Below are positions 1-5,314 of a stretch of DNA of 5,314 nt, one piece after another. Under the pieces are notes generated by a model. That model searched no databases. It had not been told where the DNA came from and was given only the letters and a program-made list of their open reading frames with translations. A program made the position numbers and the translations under genes. Source of the DNA: Actinomycetota bacterium (GTDB lineage: Bacteria > Actinomycetota > Geothermincolia > Fen-727 > JAQURN01); the NCBI GenBank assembly GCA_028715585.1, contig JAQURN010000097.1, positions 1 to 5,314 of the forward strand. Reading direction: 5' to 3'. Numbering within the stretch: the first letter of the stretch is position 1; each line of letters begins with the position of its first letter.

Positions 1-953
1 CCGACATGTCCCCTGCTGTCGGGGAACTGGCGGAAAATATCACCCAGGGGCTCACAAACGATTACGACAAAGTACAGGCGCTTTCCGACTATCTCCAAAA
101 GAACTATATCTACGACCTCGATTGCCCTCCTCAAGGTAAAGACGAGAACACGGTCGAGTTTTTCCTCTTCAAGGCAAAGAGGGGCTATTGCGAACATTTT
201 GCCACTGCCCTCGCCGTCCTTTGCAGAACCATAGACATTCCCGCGAGAGTGGTAACCGGTTACGCGACGGGGCAATACAACCCCCTCACCGGATACTATG
301 AGGTAAACGCACAGGATGCCCATGCATGGGTAGAAGTTTATTTCCCATTTTTGTCCTGGGTGGAATTCGACCCGACACCTGGCTGGTCTGATCCATATAC
401 CCTCCGCGAAAAAGACAATACCTGGTCTGGTTTCATGTTGGCTTCCAAAATCGGGGGAGCTTTTCGACGCCTAATCCCCGATGGCGTGGTCCGCGGCTTC
501 CAATCAGCCACAAACGCGATCTCCAAGGCTCTCCGTGCGGTTGGCAGTTCGCTCGCGAAAACGTTCACGCAATACTGGCATATCGCAGGAGGAGCACTGG
601 GGGCAATCGCTCTCGCGGTAGTGACACTCATGTTCGTCAAGAGGAAGAAAAAACGCGCTACGGAATATCGCCTCGAGAGCCAGTTGGACAGCCGAGGGAG
701 AGCAATCGTTATATTCGAAGATTTTGTCAACTTCATGAAGAGGTATGGCTTCACACGAGATTCATCGATGACTCCGCTCGAATACGCGGCGACAATCGAT
801 GAAACCCTGGGGATAAACCTGAGTAAAAAGGTAGCAGAGATTTTCAGCAAGCTAAGGTATTCGAAAAAAATCCCGAACGAGAATGAACTTCAAGAGCTTG
901 AGTCACAAATTCAACTCATAAAATCGGGCATGCCAAAAGGCAAGAAGGCATAA
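1..953 (+). CDS. Transglutaminase-like membrane protein, TgpA type with DUF4129-like tail (5' end cut off by window)
   Basis: This is the C-terminal part of a membrane-bound transglutaminase-like protein; the frame is open to the left edge, so the ATG at position 6 is probably internal. Numbering from that ATG (315 residues), the core runs from about 10 to 127 and shows a Cys-His-Asp triad: C62 in GYCEHFA, H106 in DAHAWVEVYF and D122 in FDPTPGW. One hydrophobic helix (about 191-211) is followed by a basic stop-transfer stretch, KRKKKR. This places the core outside the membrane and the tail in the cytoplasm. Residues about 235-306 look like a DUF4129 domain (MTPLEYA, then LRYSKK). Full TgpA proteins have several N-terminal membrane helices before the core, which would lie upstream of the window. 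Family members act as peptidases or transamidases at the cell surface; the substrate here is unknown. Family assignment is firm, function is not. Confidence 0.9.
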   Translation, partial: DMSPAVGELAENITQGLTNDYDKVQALSDYLQKNYIYDLDCPPQGKDENTVEFFLFKAKRGYCEHFATALAVLCRTIDIPARVVTGYATGQYNPLTGYYEVNAQDAHAWVEVYFPFLSWVEFDPTPGWSDPYTLREKDNTWSGFMLASKIGGAFRRLIPDGVVRGFQSATNAISKALRAVGSSLAKTFTQYWHIAGGALGAIALAVVTLMFVKRKKKRATEYRLESQLDSRGRAIVIFEDFVNFMKRYGFTRDSSMTPLEYAATIDETLGINLSKKVAEIFSKLRYSKKIPNENELQELESQIQLIKSGMPKGKKA

Positions 954-959
954 AAGAAG

Positions 960-1250
960 TTAAGAATTCAGCCAGGGGAAGAAAGTCTCGTTAGTGTCTG
1001 GTTTTGTCAATTCCACAGTCTTAGTGATTATATCGGAATAGCTGAAAGAAACTCGCTGCCCAGCAGAAGACTGGGAATCAACCCTCACCACGAAAAGGTG
1101 CGGGTAGGTTTCTTCGAGGATACCCATGTTCTCGACTATGACTTTACGTCCCTTGTTAGCTTTGACTCTTACCCTTTCCCCGAGACATTCACGCAAATCT
1201 TCGCGTATTTTCTCCAAAACCCCGCTTTCAAGTGGCTCCGTGGGTTTCAC
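960..1250 (-). CDS. veg: Veg family protein
   Basis: A 96-residue protein resembling Bacillus subtilis Veg (about 86 residues, DUF1021), recalled from memory. Shared blocks are GERVRVKANKGRK (residues 24-36), GILEETYPHLFVV (43-55) and VSFSYSDIITKTVELT (67-82). Veg in B. subtilis is abundant, stimulates biofilm matrix expression and has also been linked to spore outgrowth; whether that holds here is unknown. I chose the GTG at 1250-1248 because GAGGGGTGAT sits just before it (1254-1263) and it gives the family's usual length. The longer reading frame back to a TTG at 1319 would start upstream of the predicted transcription start, so it is unlikely. The gene is alone on this strand with its own strong promoter, convergent with the transglutaminase gene (6 bp apart). 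I see no convincing terminator after it. Confidence 0.88.
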   Translation of the reverse strand: MKPTEPLESGVLEKIREDLRECLGERVRVKANKGRKVIVENMGILEETYPHLFVVRVDSQSSAGQRVSFSYSDIITKTVELTKPDTNETFFPWLNS

Positions 1251-1253
1251 CTC

Positions 1254-1263
1254 ATCACCCCTC
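1254..1263 (-). promoter_or_regulatory. Ribosome binding site of veg, decides the start
   Basis: On the minus strand this reads GAGGGGTGAT, a close match to the anti-Shine-Dalgarno complement GGAGGTGAT. The AGGGG core is 7 bases before the GTG start at 1250. It favours this GTG over the upstream TTG at 1319. Confidence 0.75.
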
Positions 1264-1298
1264 AAAAAAATCCCAAAAACATCAGAAATAATGTTTTT

Positions 1299-1327
1299 AG
1301 TATAGACAAATAGCTCCAAAATGTCAA
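1299..1327 (-). promoter_or_regulatory. Sigma-A/sigma-70 type promoter of veg
   Basis: On the minus strand a perfect -35 box TTGACA (1327-1322) is followed by a 17-base spacer and the -10 box TATACT (1304-1299), five of six matches to TATAAT. Transcription should start near 1292, leaving a leader of roughly 42 bases before the GTG at 1250. The B. subtilis veg promoter is also known as one of the strongest vegetative promoters, so a near-consensus promoter fits the gene call. Confidence 0.8.
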
Positions 1328-1334
1328 ATCTCTG

Positions 1335-1400
1335 TGGCGGTTCAGCACATTGGGGGGTTATAGTGTTACTATTACTCTGTATTTATCAGTTCAACCGCCA
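1335..1400. repeat. Inverted repeat in the divergent veg/fmdB-like control region
   Basis: TGGCGGTT at 1335-1342 is perfectly complementary to AACCGCCA at 1393-1400, with 50 bases between. The left arm lies just upstream of the veg -35 box and the right arm 28 bases before the zinc ribbon gene. It could be paired operator half-sites or the base of a long hairpin. An 8-base match in this span could also be chance. Confidence 0.3.
1364..1372 (+). promoter_or_regulatory. Possible extended -10 promoter element for the zinc ribbon gene
   Basis: TGT TACTAT looks like an extended -10 element on the plus strand (TG motif plus four of six matches). The sequence 17 bases upstream, AGCACA, is only a weak -35. 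An overlapping TATAGT at 1359-1364 is a better -10 but has no -35 partner. A plus-strand promoter is expected here because the gene to the left is divergent, but its exact position is uncertain. Confidence 0.22.
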
Positions 1401-1427
1401 ATATTTCGGTTACCAAAGAGGTGGAGA

Positions 1428-1733
1428 ATGCCAAGATATGAATACGAGTGTAAATCTTGCAAAAAAAGATTCGAGGTAGTCCATGGCATAAACGAGACAG
1501 TTGACTCGTGCGAATATTGTGGTGGCAATGTGCGGAAAGTGTTTCATCCAGTCGGGGTGATATTCAAAGGCTCTGGCTTCTACTCTACAGACTCCAAGGG
1601 GTCAGGGAGTTCGACTGTGGCACCTTCCGCCAAGACTACCGCCACGCAGGAGAAGACAAAAACCAATGACGGAGAAAAGCCGGGGGATAATGGGGGAAAG
1701 ACTCATGGAAATCAAAGCGAGGATTCTGCCTAA
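1428..1733 (+). CDS. FmdB family zinc ribbon protein
   Basis: A 101-residue protein that begins with the family's hallmark MPRYEYECKSCKKRFE. Two CxxC knuckles, C8/C11 and C28/C31, should bind one zinc ion. The family's IFKGSGFYSTD motif follows at 45-55. The rest (about 56-101) is a low-complexity Ser/Thr/Gly/Lys/Glu tail, probably disordered. The ATG at 1428 is chosen because the family nearly always starts MPxYEYxC and because AGAGGTGG (1417-1424) lies just before it; an in-frame ATG at 1350 adds 26 residues with no family likeness. The name comes from a proposed regulator of formamidase/amidase genes, but no general function is established. The gene lies 94 bp before mtnP and may share its transcript. 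Confidence 0.88.
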   Translation: MPRYEYECKSCKKRFEVVHGINETVDSCEYCGGNVRKVFHPVGVIFKGSGFYSTDSKGSGSSTVAPSAKTTATQEKTKTNDGEKPGDNGGKTHGNQSEDSA

Positions 1734-1765
1734 GACATCTTTCGTGGCTTCCGTGGAATGCCCTC

Positions 1766-1779
1766 CCCAAAGCTTTGGG
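1766..1779. repeat. 14-bp perfect palindrome in the gap before mtnP
   Basis: CCCAAAGCTTTGGG reads the same on both strands. It lies in the 94-bp gap between the zinc ribbon gene and mtnP. No T-run follows and the loop would be very tight, so it is a poor intrinsic terminator. It could be a protein-binding dyad or chance. I see no other clear signal in this gap. Confidence 0.3.
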
Positions 1780-1827
1780 AATCTCCCTAGGCTAACGCGT
1801 TTCTTCCCGTAATCAAGGGTCAACCTC

Positions 1828-2706
1828 ATGGAAAATGGAAATCCTATTGGGGTAATTGGAGGCTCGGGGCTATACGAGCTTCCAGAGCTCAAAATCGAAG
1901 AAGAAATAAAGCTAGATACTCCCTTTGGGGAGCCTTCAGACCAGTATATCGTGGGGAAGATAAATGGGGTTGGCGTAATTTTCCTTTCGAGGCATGGGAG
2001 GGGTCACCTCCATCCCGCCTCCGCGGTGAACTACAGGGCAAACATCTATGGCTTCAAGAAACTCCACGTCGATGCCTTGATTGGGGTGAGCGCGGTCGGA
2101 AGCATGAAGGATAAATATCACCCCACCGACATCGTCATTCCAAACCAGTTTTACGACAACACCCGCGGACGCGAGAACACGTTTTTCTCCAGAACCCCAG
2201 CCGTACACATAGGCATTGCTGACCCAACCTGCCCGATACTGGATGAGATACTCTATACCTGTGGAAAAGAAATAGAGGCAACAATACATAAAGGTGGGAC
2301 TTACATCTGCATAGAAGGACCCGCGTTCTCCACTAGAGCTGAGTCGAACATATATCGAGTCTGGGGCGTGGACATCATAGGGATGTCCTTTGCCACCGAA
2401 GCAAAGCTCGCGAGAGAAGCGGAAATATGTTACTCTTCACTTTCGCTCGTCACGGACTACGATGTGTGGAAAGAAACAGAGGAAGACGTGAACGTCGATA
2501 TCATCCTTTCAAATCAGGCAAGGGCTACCACGGAGGCAAGAGAAATCATCCAAAAGGCTATACCAAGGATACAAGACACGCGCGAGTGCTTATGCAGGAG
2601 TAGCATGAAAGAAGCGATAGCATCGAATCCCGACTTGATTGGGGAAGAGACCCTTTCTTTTTACGGACCTCTCCTCGATAAATACCTTCCGCTCAGTGGG
2701 CGGTGA
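1828..2706 (+). CDS. mtnP: S-methyl-5'-thioadenosine phosphorylase
   Basis: This cytoplasmic PNP/MTAP-family enzyme (292 residues, normal length) should split 5'-methylthioadenosine with phosphate into adenine and 5-methylthioribose-1-phosphate, for purine and methionine salvage. Visible motifs are the phosphate loop GGSGLY (11-16), RHGRGH (55-60), NYRANIY (68-74) and EGPAFSTRAES (163-173). The base-site segment is IIGMS (183-187), then TDYDVW (209-214). D210 and D212 match the Asp pair that marks 6-aminopurine specificity, against Asn in PNPs. Two departures are seen: the usual MT..PE is M186-S-F-A-T-E191, with Ser for Thr and Thr for Pro. C254-L-C256 is a CxC motif like those of some thermostable archaeal homologues. 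The start is ATG 1828 with a modest AAGGG eight bases before it. The closely related MTI phosphorylases are the main alternative. The stop overlaps or abuts the kinase start. Confidence 0.9.
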   Translation: MENGNPIGVIGGSGLYELPELKIEEEIKLDTPFGEPSDQYIVGKINGVGVIFLSRHGRGHLHPASAVNYRANIYGFKKLHVDALIGVSAVGSMKDKYHPTDIVIPNQFYDNTRGRENTFFSRTPAVHIGIADPTCPILDEILYTCGKEIEATIHKGGTYICIEGPAFSTRAESNIYRVWGVDIIGMSFATEAKLAREAEICYSSLSLVTDYDVWKETEEDVNVDIILSNQARATTEAREIIQKAIPRIQDTRECLCRSSMKEAIASNPDLIGEETLSFYGPLLDKYLPLSGR

Positions 2707-2711
2707 TTTTG

Positions 2712-3611
2712 GTGAAAATTCTAGCCGTGGGCTCTATTGCACTCGATAGCGTCAAGACTCCCTTTGGTTCTATAAAAGACGCGCTTGGAGGTTCAGCCGT
2801 CTATTTCGGGGTGGCCGCGAGTTACTTCGCCGATGTTTCCATCGTTGGGGTAGTAGGAAAAGATTTCCCTCAAAAGCACCTCGATGCCCTGCGAAGCAGG
2901 GGGGTAGATACCTCGGGCATCGTTATTGAGGAAGGTGAAACTTTCAGGTGGTCCGGCGAATACGGTTATGGCCTGGGCGAAAGGGATACGCTCGAAACGC
3001 ACCTGGGCGTCTTTGAGAAATTCAACCCTCTCATTCCCTCAGAGCTTTCGCGAAGTGAGTTTATCTTTCTTGCAAACATAGATCCAGAGCTCCAGTTCAA
3101 GATTCTGCGGCAGGCAACGAATCGAAATTTCGCCGCCTGTGACACGATGGATTTTTGGATAGAAGGCAAAAGGAAAGAGCTGGACGAGACCATGCGACGC
3201 GTGGACATGATGATTGTGAACGATTCTGAATGTAGGCAACTAGCCGAGGAGCCAAACCTCATAAAAGCGGCGCGAAAAGTCTTGAGGATGGGACCTCATG
3301 CAATTGTGGTGAAAAAGGGCGAGCATGGAGCCCTGCTGATGAACGAGAAATCTATGTTCAGCGCTCCAGCGTTCCCCTGTGAAGACGTATTCGACCCCAC
3401 TGGAGCCGGCGACACCTTTGCCGGAGGCATGATTGGCTACCTTGCAAAAGCGGGGGAGATTTCCGAAAGGCAATTGAGGCAAGCTGTACTCTACGGAACT
3501 GTCATGGCGTCATACTGCGTCGAGAAGTTCAGCATAGAAGGAATTTGTAACTTGACATCGGAAGAAATAGAGTCCCGCTTTAGGCAACTTAAAGAACTTA
3601 CTAGCATCTAG
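2712..3611 (+). CDS. PfkB family carbohydrate/nucleoside kinase
   Basis: A 299-residue ribokinase-fold kinase that should transfer phosphate from ATP to a sugar or nucleoside. Numbering from the GTG at 2712, it begins MKILAVGSIALDS, with the substrate-side Asp at D12. The N-terminal Gly motif follows (GGSAVYFGVAAS, 26-37). The C-terminal PfkB signature DPTGAGDTFAGGM (228-240) carries the presumed catalytic base D234 and the anion hole G231-A-G. KKGEHGA (201-207) is the usual strand before the ATP site. The GTG at 2712 gives the family's typical start and has GGTGAT (2702-2707) upstream. An in-frame GTG at 2703 overlaps the mtnP stop by four bases and adds three residues. Either way the two genes are likely coupled. 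The substrate cannot be read from sequence; an adenosine-, ribose- or deoxysugar-type substrate is a guess from the neighbour. Confidence 0.88.
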   Translation: MKILAVGSIALDSVKTPFGSIKDALGGSAVYFGVAASYFADVSIVGVVGKDFPQKHLDALRSRGVDTSGIVIEEGETFRWSGEYGYGLGERDTLETHLGVFEKFNPLIPSELSRSEFIFLANIDPELQFKILRQATNRNFAACDTMDFWIEGKRKELDETMRRVDMMIVNDSECRQLAEEPNLIKAARKVLRMGPHAIVVKKGEHGALLMNEKSMFSAPAFPCEDVFDPTGAGDTFAGGMIGYLAKAGEISERQLRQAVLYGTVMASYCVEKFSIEGICNLTSEEIESRFRQLKELTSI

Positions 3612-3624
3612 ATTTAAGGGGGGA

Positions 3625-4794
3625 ATGATGGAAGAACACGGAGAAGAAAAGCCAGCTCCCCTGAGTGGATTCAGGGTAGCAAGGATACTGGGCATCGAAA
3701 TCGTAATAAATCCTACCTGGCTTGTAATATTCGTTCTAGTCGCGATTTCATTCGGTCAACTCTTCCTGGAAACAAAAGTTGACGGGGTACGATATCCAGG
3801 AGGAGCATTGCCCTGGATCTTTGGCGCCTTGACCGCCATAGTTTTCTTCTTCGGTCTTCTCCTCCACGAACTTGCCCATAGCTATGTCGCGAAGCGCAAT
3901 GGCGTAGAAATTGGCAGGATAACACTTTTCATCTTTGGGGGAGCAGCCGAGATGAGCGAAGAATTGCCAACCGCGGCAGCCGAATTCAAGACGGCAATTG
4001 CAGGTCCAATCGTTACCTTCCTTATCTCTGGGGTCTTTTTCGGATTATATGCCCTCACGGATAGCTCTGGATGGGGACCACTCCTCGTCACTCCCCTCTT
4101 TTACCTGGCGTGGGTAAATCTCTCAATAGGCATTTTCAACCTTCTGCCAGGCTTTCCACTAGATGGAGGAAGAATTCTCAGAGCTATCCTGTGGAAGTTA
4201 ACAGGGAACATGATAAAGGCAACTAGAATCGCAACCTACTTTGGGCGCGGAGTGGGAGTTCTCCTCATCTGCGCGGGTGTGGTCACATTCATGAACGGCA
4301 ACCTCATTGGCGGCATCTGGTTCATCCTAATTGGTATTTTTCTCGACCGCATTGCAAGGGAAAGCTACAGACAAACAGTCTTGAAAGTTGCCGCCTCGGA
4401 GGCAAGAGTAGAAGACATAATGTATCTCGATGTTCCCTTCGTCGATATCCAGACCCCGCTTACAAGTCTCAGGAGCAACTACTTCGGCAGGTATAACTTG
4501 CCAGCTTTTCCGGTCTGCCGAGAGGGCGAGGTCGTTGGCATAGTAACAAGAACAGACCTCCTCGAAGTTTCCCCCTCCGAGTGGGAAGTGCTCAGCACGG
4601 AGAGAATCATGAGGCCCCTCAGGCAAGAGCAATTCATATCACCCGATACCCCCATCGAGAAGGTGCTCAAGCCAATGTTTGCTGGGGAAATGTTTTTCCT
4701 GGTAGTAAGTGATGGCAAAATACGGGGGCTTTTGACGAGGGACGAGGTTATTCGCTTCATCGAAGCTCGGGCAAGGCGAATCGAGAAAGGATAG
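3625..4794 (+). CDS. Site-2 protease family zinc metalloprotease (M50B) with two CBS domains
   Basis: An integral membrane protease of about 389 residues, of the kind that cuts membrane-spanning segments of regulators. Numbering from ATG 3625, hydrophobic helices lie at about 30-48, 65-90, 125-145, 155-176, 208-224 and 226-243. The zinc site is HELAH (H81, E82, H85) with D180 in NLLPGFPLDGG (172-182). FGGAAEM (104-110) is also typical of this subgroup. Two CBS domains follow, about 261-315 (VEDIM to IVTRTDLLE) and 325-383 (TERIM to LLTRDEVIRF). They probably bind adenine nucleotides and gate activity from the cytoplasm. The purine-rich AAGGGGGG ending at 3623 serves either ATG 3625 or ATG 3628; the second has the better spacing. 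The gene starts 13 bp after the kinase and ends 8 bp before the sulfur carrier. Its substrate is unknown; no anti-sigma factor is seen in the window. Confidence 0.9.
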   Translation: MMEEHGEEKPAPLSGFRVARILGIEIVINPTWLVIFVLVAISFGQLFLETKVDGVRYPGGALPWIFGALTAIVFFFGLLLHELAHSYVAKRNGVEIGRITLFIFGGAAEMSEELPTAAAEFKTAIAGPIVTFLISGVFFGLYALTDSSGWGPLLVTPLFYLAWVNLSIGIFNLLPGFPLDGGRILRAILWKLTGNMIKATRIATYFGRGVGVLLICAGVVTFMNGNLIGGIWFILIGIFLDRIARESYRQTVLKVAASEARVEDIMYLDVPFVDIQTPLTSLRSNYFGRYNLPAFPVCREGEVVGIVTRTDLLEVSPSEWEVLSTERIMRPLRQEQFISPDTPIEKVLKPMFAGEMFFLVVSDGKIRGLLTRDEVIRFIEARARRIEKG

Positions 4795-4802
4795 AGACTT
4801 CT

Positions 4803-5042
4803 TTGCGCTTTCAAGTAAAAGTAGTAGGAATTCTTTCCAGAAAAGCCAAGGGAAATCTCGAAGGGGGATGGTTCGATTACCACTCAAACAAACCCCTCAC
4901 ACCAAGTAATCTCATCAAAGAGCTAGGCATTCCAGAGAGCATGGTTGGCTCGACTCTGGTCAATGGAAAAAGGGCCGACAAGGAACAAGCCCTCGCTGAC
5001 GGGGATAGAATTGCGATACTTCCCAGAGTATCGGGGGGGTAG
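4803..5042 (+). CDS. MoaD/ThiS family ubiquitin-like sulfur carrier protein
   Basis: A 79-residue beta-grasp protein. The features that place it are the family's C-terminal half, LVNGKRADKEQALADGDRI (52-70), then AILPRVSGG ending in Gly78-Gly79 with no extra residues. In this family an E1-like enzyme adenylates the terminal glycine, which is then turned into a thiocarboxylate that donates sulfur. A matching E1-like gene starts 13 bp downstream, which supports an active carrier. The start is a TTG at 4803, giving the expected MRFQVKVVGIL first strand; AAAGGA (4786-4791) is 11 bases upstream, slightly far. No better ATG or GTG is in frame. Whether it serves molybdopterin/tungstopterin, thiamin or another thio-cofactor cannot be told. 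The loop at 18-30 (NLEGGWFDYHSNK) is not one I recognise from MoaD or ThiS. Confidence 0.86.
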   Translation: MRFQVKVVGILSRKAKGNLEGGWFDYHSNKPLTPSNLIKELGIPESMVGSTLVNGKRADKEQALADGDRIAILPRVSGG

Positions 5043-5050
5043 GAGGAGTA
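5041..5050 (+). promoter_or_regulatory. Ribosome binding site overlapping the sulfur carrier stop codon
   Basis: AGGAGGAGTA shares its first two bases with the TAG stop (5040-5042) of the sulfur carrier gene. AGGAGG is 9 bases before the ATG at 5056. This is the strongest Shine-Dalgarno in the window; the arrangement suggests ribosomes ending on the carrier restart on the E1-like gene, keeping the two proteins in step. Confidence 0.65.
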
Positions 5051-5055
5051 GGCGC

Positions 5056-5314
5056 ATGAGTGAAGACACCCGCCTCAAAGCGGATATCCTCGAGGCCTCG
5101 ACAGCGATTCCTGGCGCGGAAGTAAAAGCCCACTATATCTCCACCAAATCCATCCAGCAGCTGGCGGCTCGGCACTCCATCAGTGCGCGACAAATCTCAA
5201 TTCTTGCCTTGGAGCAGGGAATCATTCCCCTGCGTTACGAGAGAAACATAGGGTCAATAGGACTTGAGGGGCAAATCAAGGTACTCCAAGCAAAGGTGCT
5301 GGTTGCGGGGTTGG
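5056..5314 (+). CDS. ThiF/MoeB/HesA family E1-like adenylyltransferase, N-terminal part (cut off by window end)
   Basis: The frame stays open from ATG 5056 to the window end, giving 86 residues. RYERNIGSIGLEGQIKVLQ (60-78) then AKVLVAGL (79-86) is the typical entry into the Rossmann fold of ThiF/MoeB/HesA enzymes; the ATP-binding GxGGxG loop should come next, just outside. About 58 residues precede this motif, more than in E. coli MoeB or ThiF. They include a helical stretch, SIQQLAARHSISARQISILA (32-51), that could be a small helix-turn-helix-like or docking domain; I recall similar extensions in some anaerobe homologues but cannot confirm it. The enzyme should activate the C-terminal Gly-Gly of the carrier encoded just upstream. 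Catalytic residues are not in view, so activity cannot be judged. Confidence 0.85.
   Translation, partial: MSEDTRLKADILEASTAIPGAEVKAHYISTKSIQQLAARHSISARQISILALEQGIIPLRYERNIGSIGLEGQIKVLQAKVLVAGL

Noticed and set aside
338..850. A 170-residue minus-strand frame inside the transglutaminase gene
   Set aside because: It is antisense to a clearly conserved protein, has no ribosome site I can see and resembles no family; a shadow frame.
930..951. Short hairpins near the end of the transglutaminase gene (ATGCC/GGCAT and TGCC/GGCA) as a terminator for either converging gene
   Set aside because: Stems are only 4-5 bp, lie inside coding sequence and have no T-run on the plus strand and only a weak one on the minus strand.
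1098..1313. Plus-strand frame opposite veg (71 residues)
   Set aside because: The Veg family match and its promoter and ribosome site are on the other strand; this frame has no recognisable features.
1734..1827. A SAM-type riboswitch or other structured leader before mtnP
   Set aside because: The gap is 94 bases, has no SAM riboswitch core I can recognise and lacks a terminator hairpin with a T-run.
4479..4887. Overlapping minus-strand frames across the CBS domains and the start of the sulfur carrier gene
   Set aside because: They are antisense to conserved CBS and MoaD-like coding sequence and do not resemble known proteins.
5030..5054. G-rich stretch around the carrier stop as a possible G-quadruplex or slippage site
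   Set aside because: The G-run encodes the conserved terminal Gly-Gly and the next GG groups form an ordinary ribosome site, so coding and translation signals explain it.

Overview
The window reads as ordinary bacterial chromosome: densely packed genes, short gaps and Shine-Dalgarno sequences. A Veg-family gene with a consensus sigma-A-type promoter points to a Gram-positive lineage (Bacillota or a relative). Base composition is roughly balanced. Arginine is often AGA/AGG and isoleucine often ATA, which would suit a thermophile or deep-branching anaerobe, but I cannot fix the taxon. I see no insertion sequence, CRISPR array, tRNA, rRNA or phage gene.

Layout. Positions 1-953 (+) hold the 3' part of a membrane-anchored transglutaminase-like protein (TgpA type: transglutaminase core, one membrane helix, DUF4129-like tail). 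Its stop faces the stop of veg, on the minus strand at 960-1250, across 6 bp. Positions 1251-1427 are a divergent control region with a strong veg promoter and an 8-bp inverted repeat. From 1428 everything runs on the plus strand: an FmdB-type zinc ribbon protein (1428-1733), a 94-bp gap, then a tight cluster. The cluster is a methylthioadenosine phosphorylase (1828-2706), a PfkB-family kinase (2712-3611), a site-2 protease with two CBS domains (3625-4794), a MoaD/ThiS-like ubiquitin-fold sulfur carrier ending in Gly-Gly (4803-5042), and the start of a ThiF/MoeB/HesA E1-like enzyme (5056 to the window end).

How they work together. The phosphorylase and kinase adjoin and may be translationally coupled, suggesting a nucleoside or sugar salvage pair. 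The carrier and E1-like protein form a classic adenylation pair for sulfur transfer (molybdopterin or tungstopterin, thiamin or another thio-cofactor) or, less likely, protein modification. The protease between the pairs is probably a membrane regulator that senses adenylates through its CBS domains. Gaps of 5-13 bp suggest one transcript from mtnP to the E1 gene.

I found no clearly new system. The points most worth checking are the protease/Ubl/E1 cluster, the changed residues in the phosphorylase base-site loop, and the kinase paired with it.
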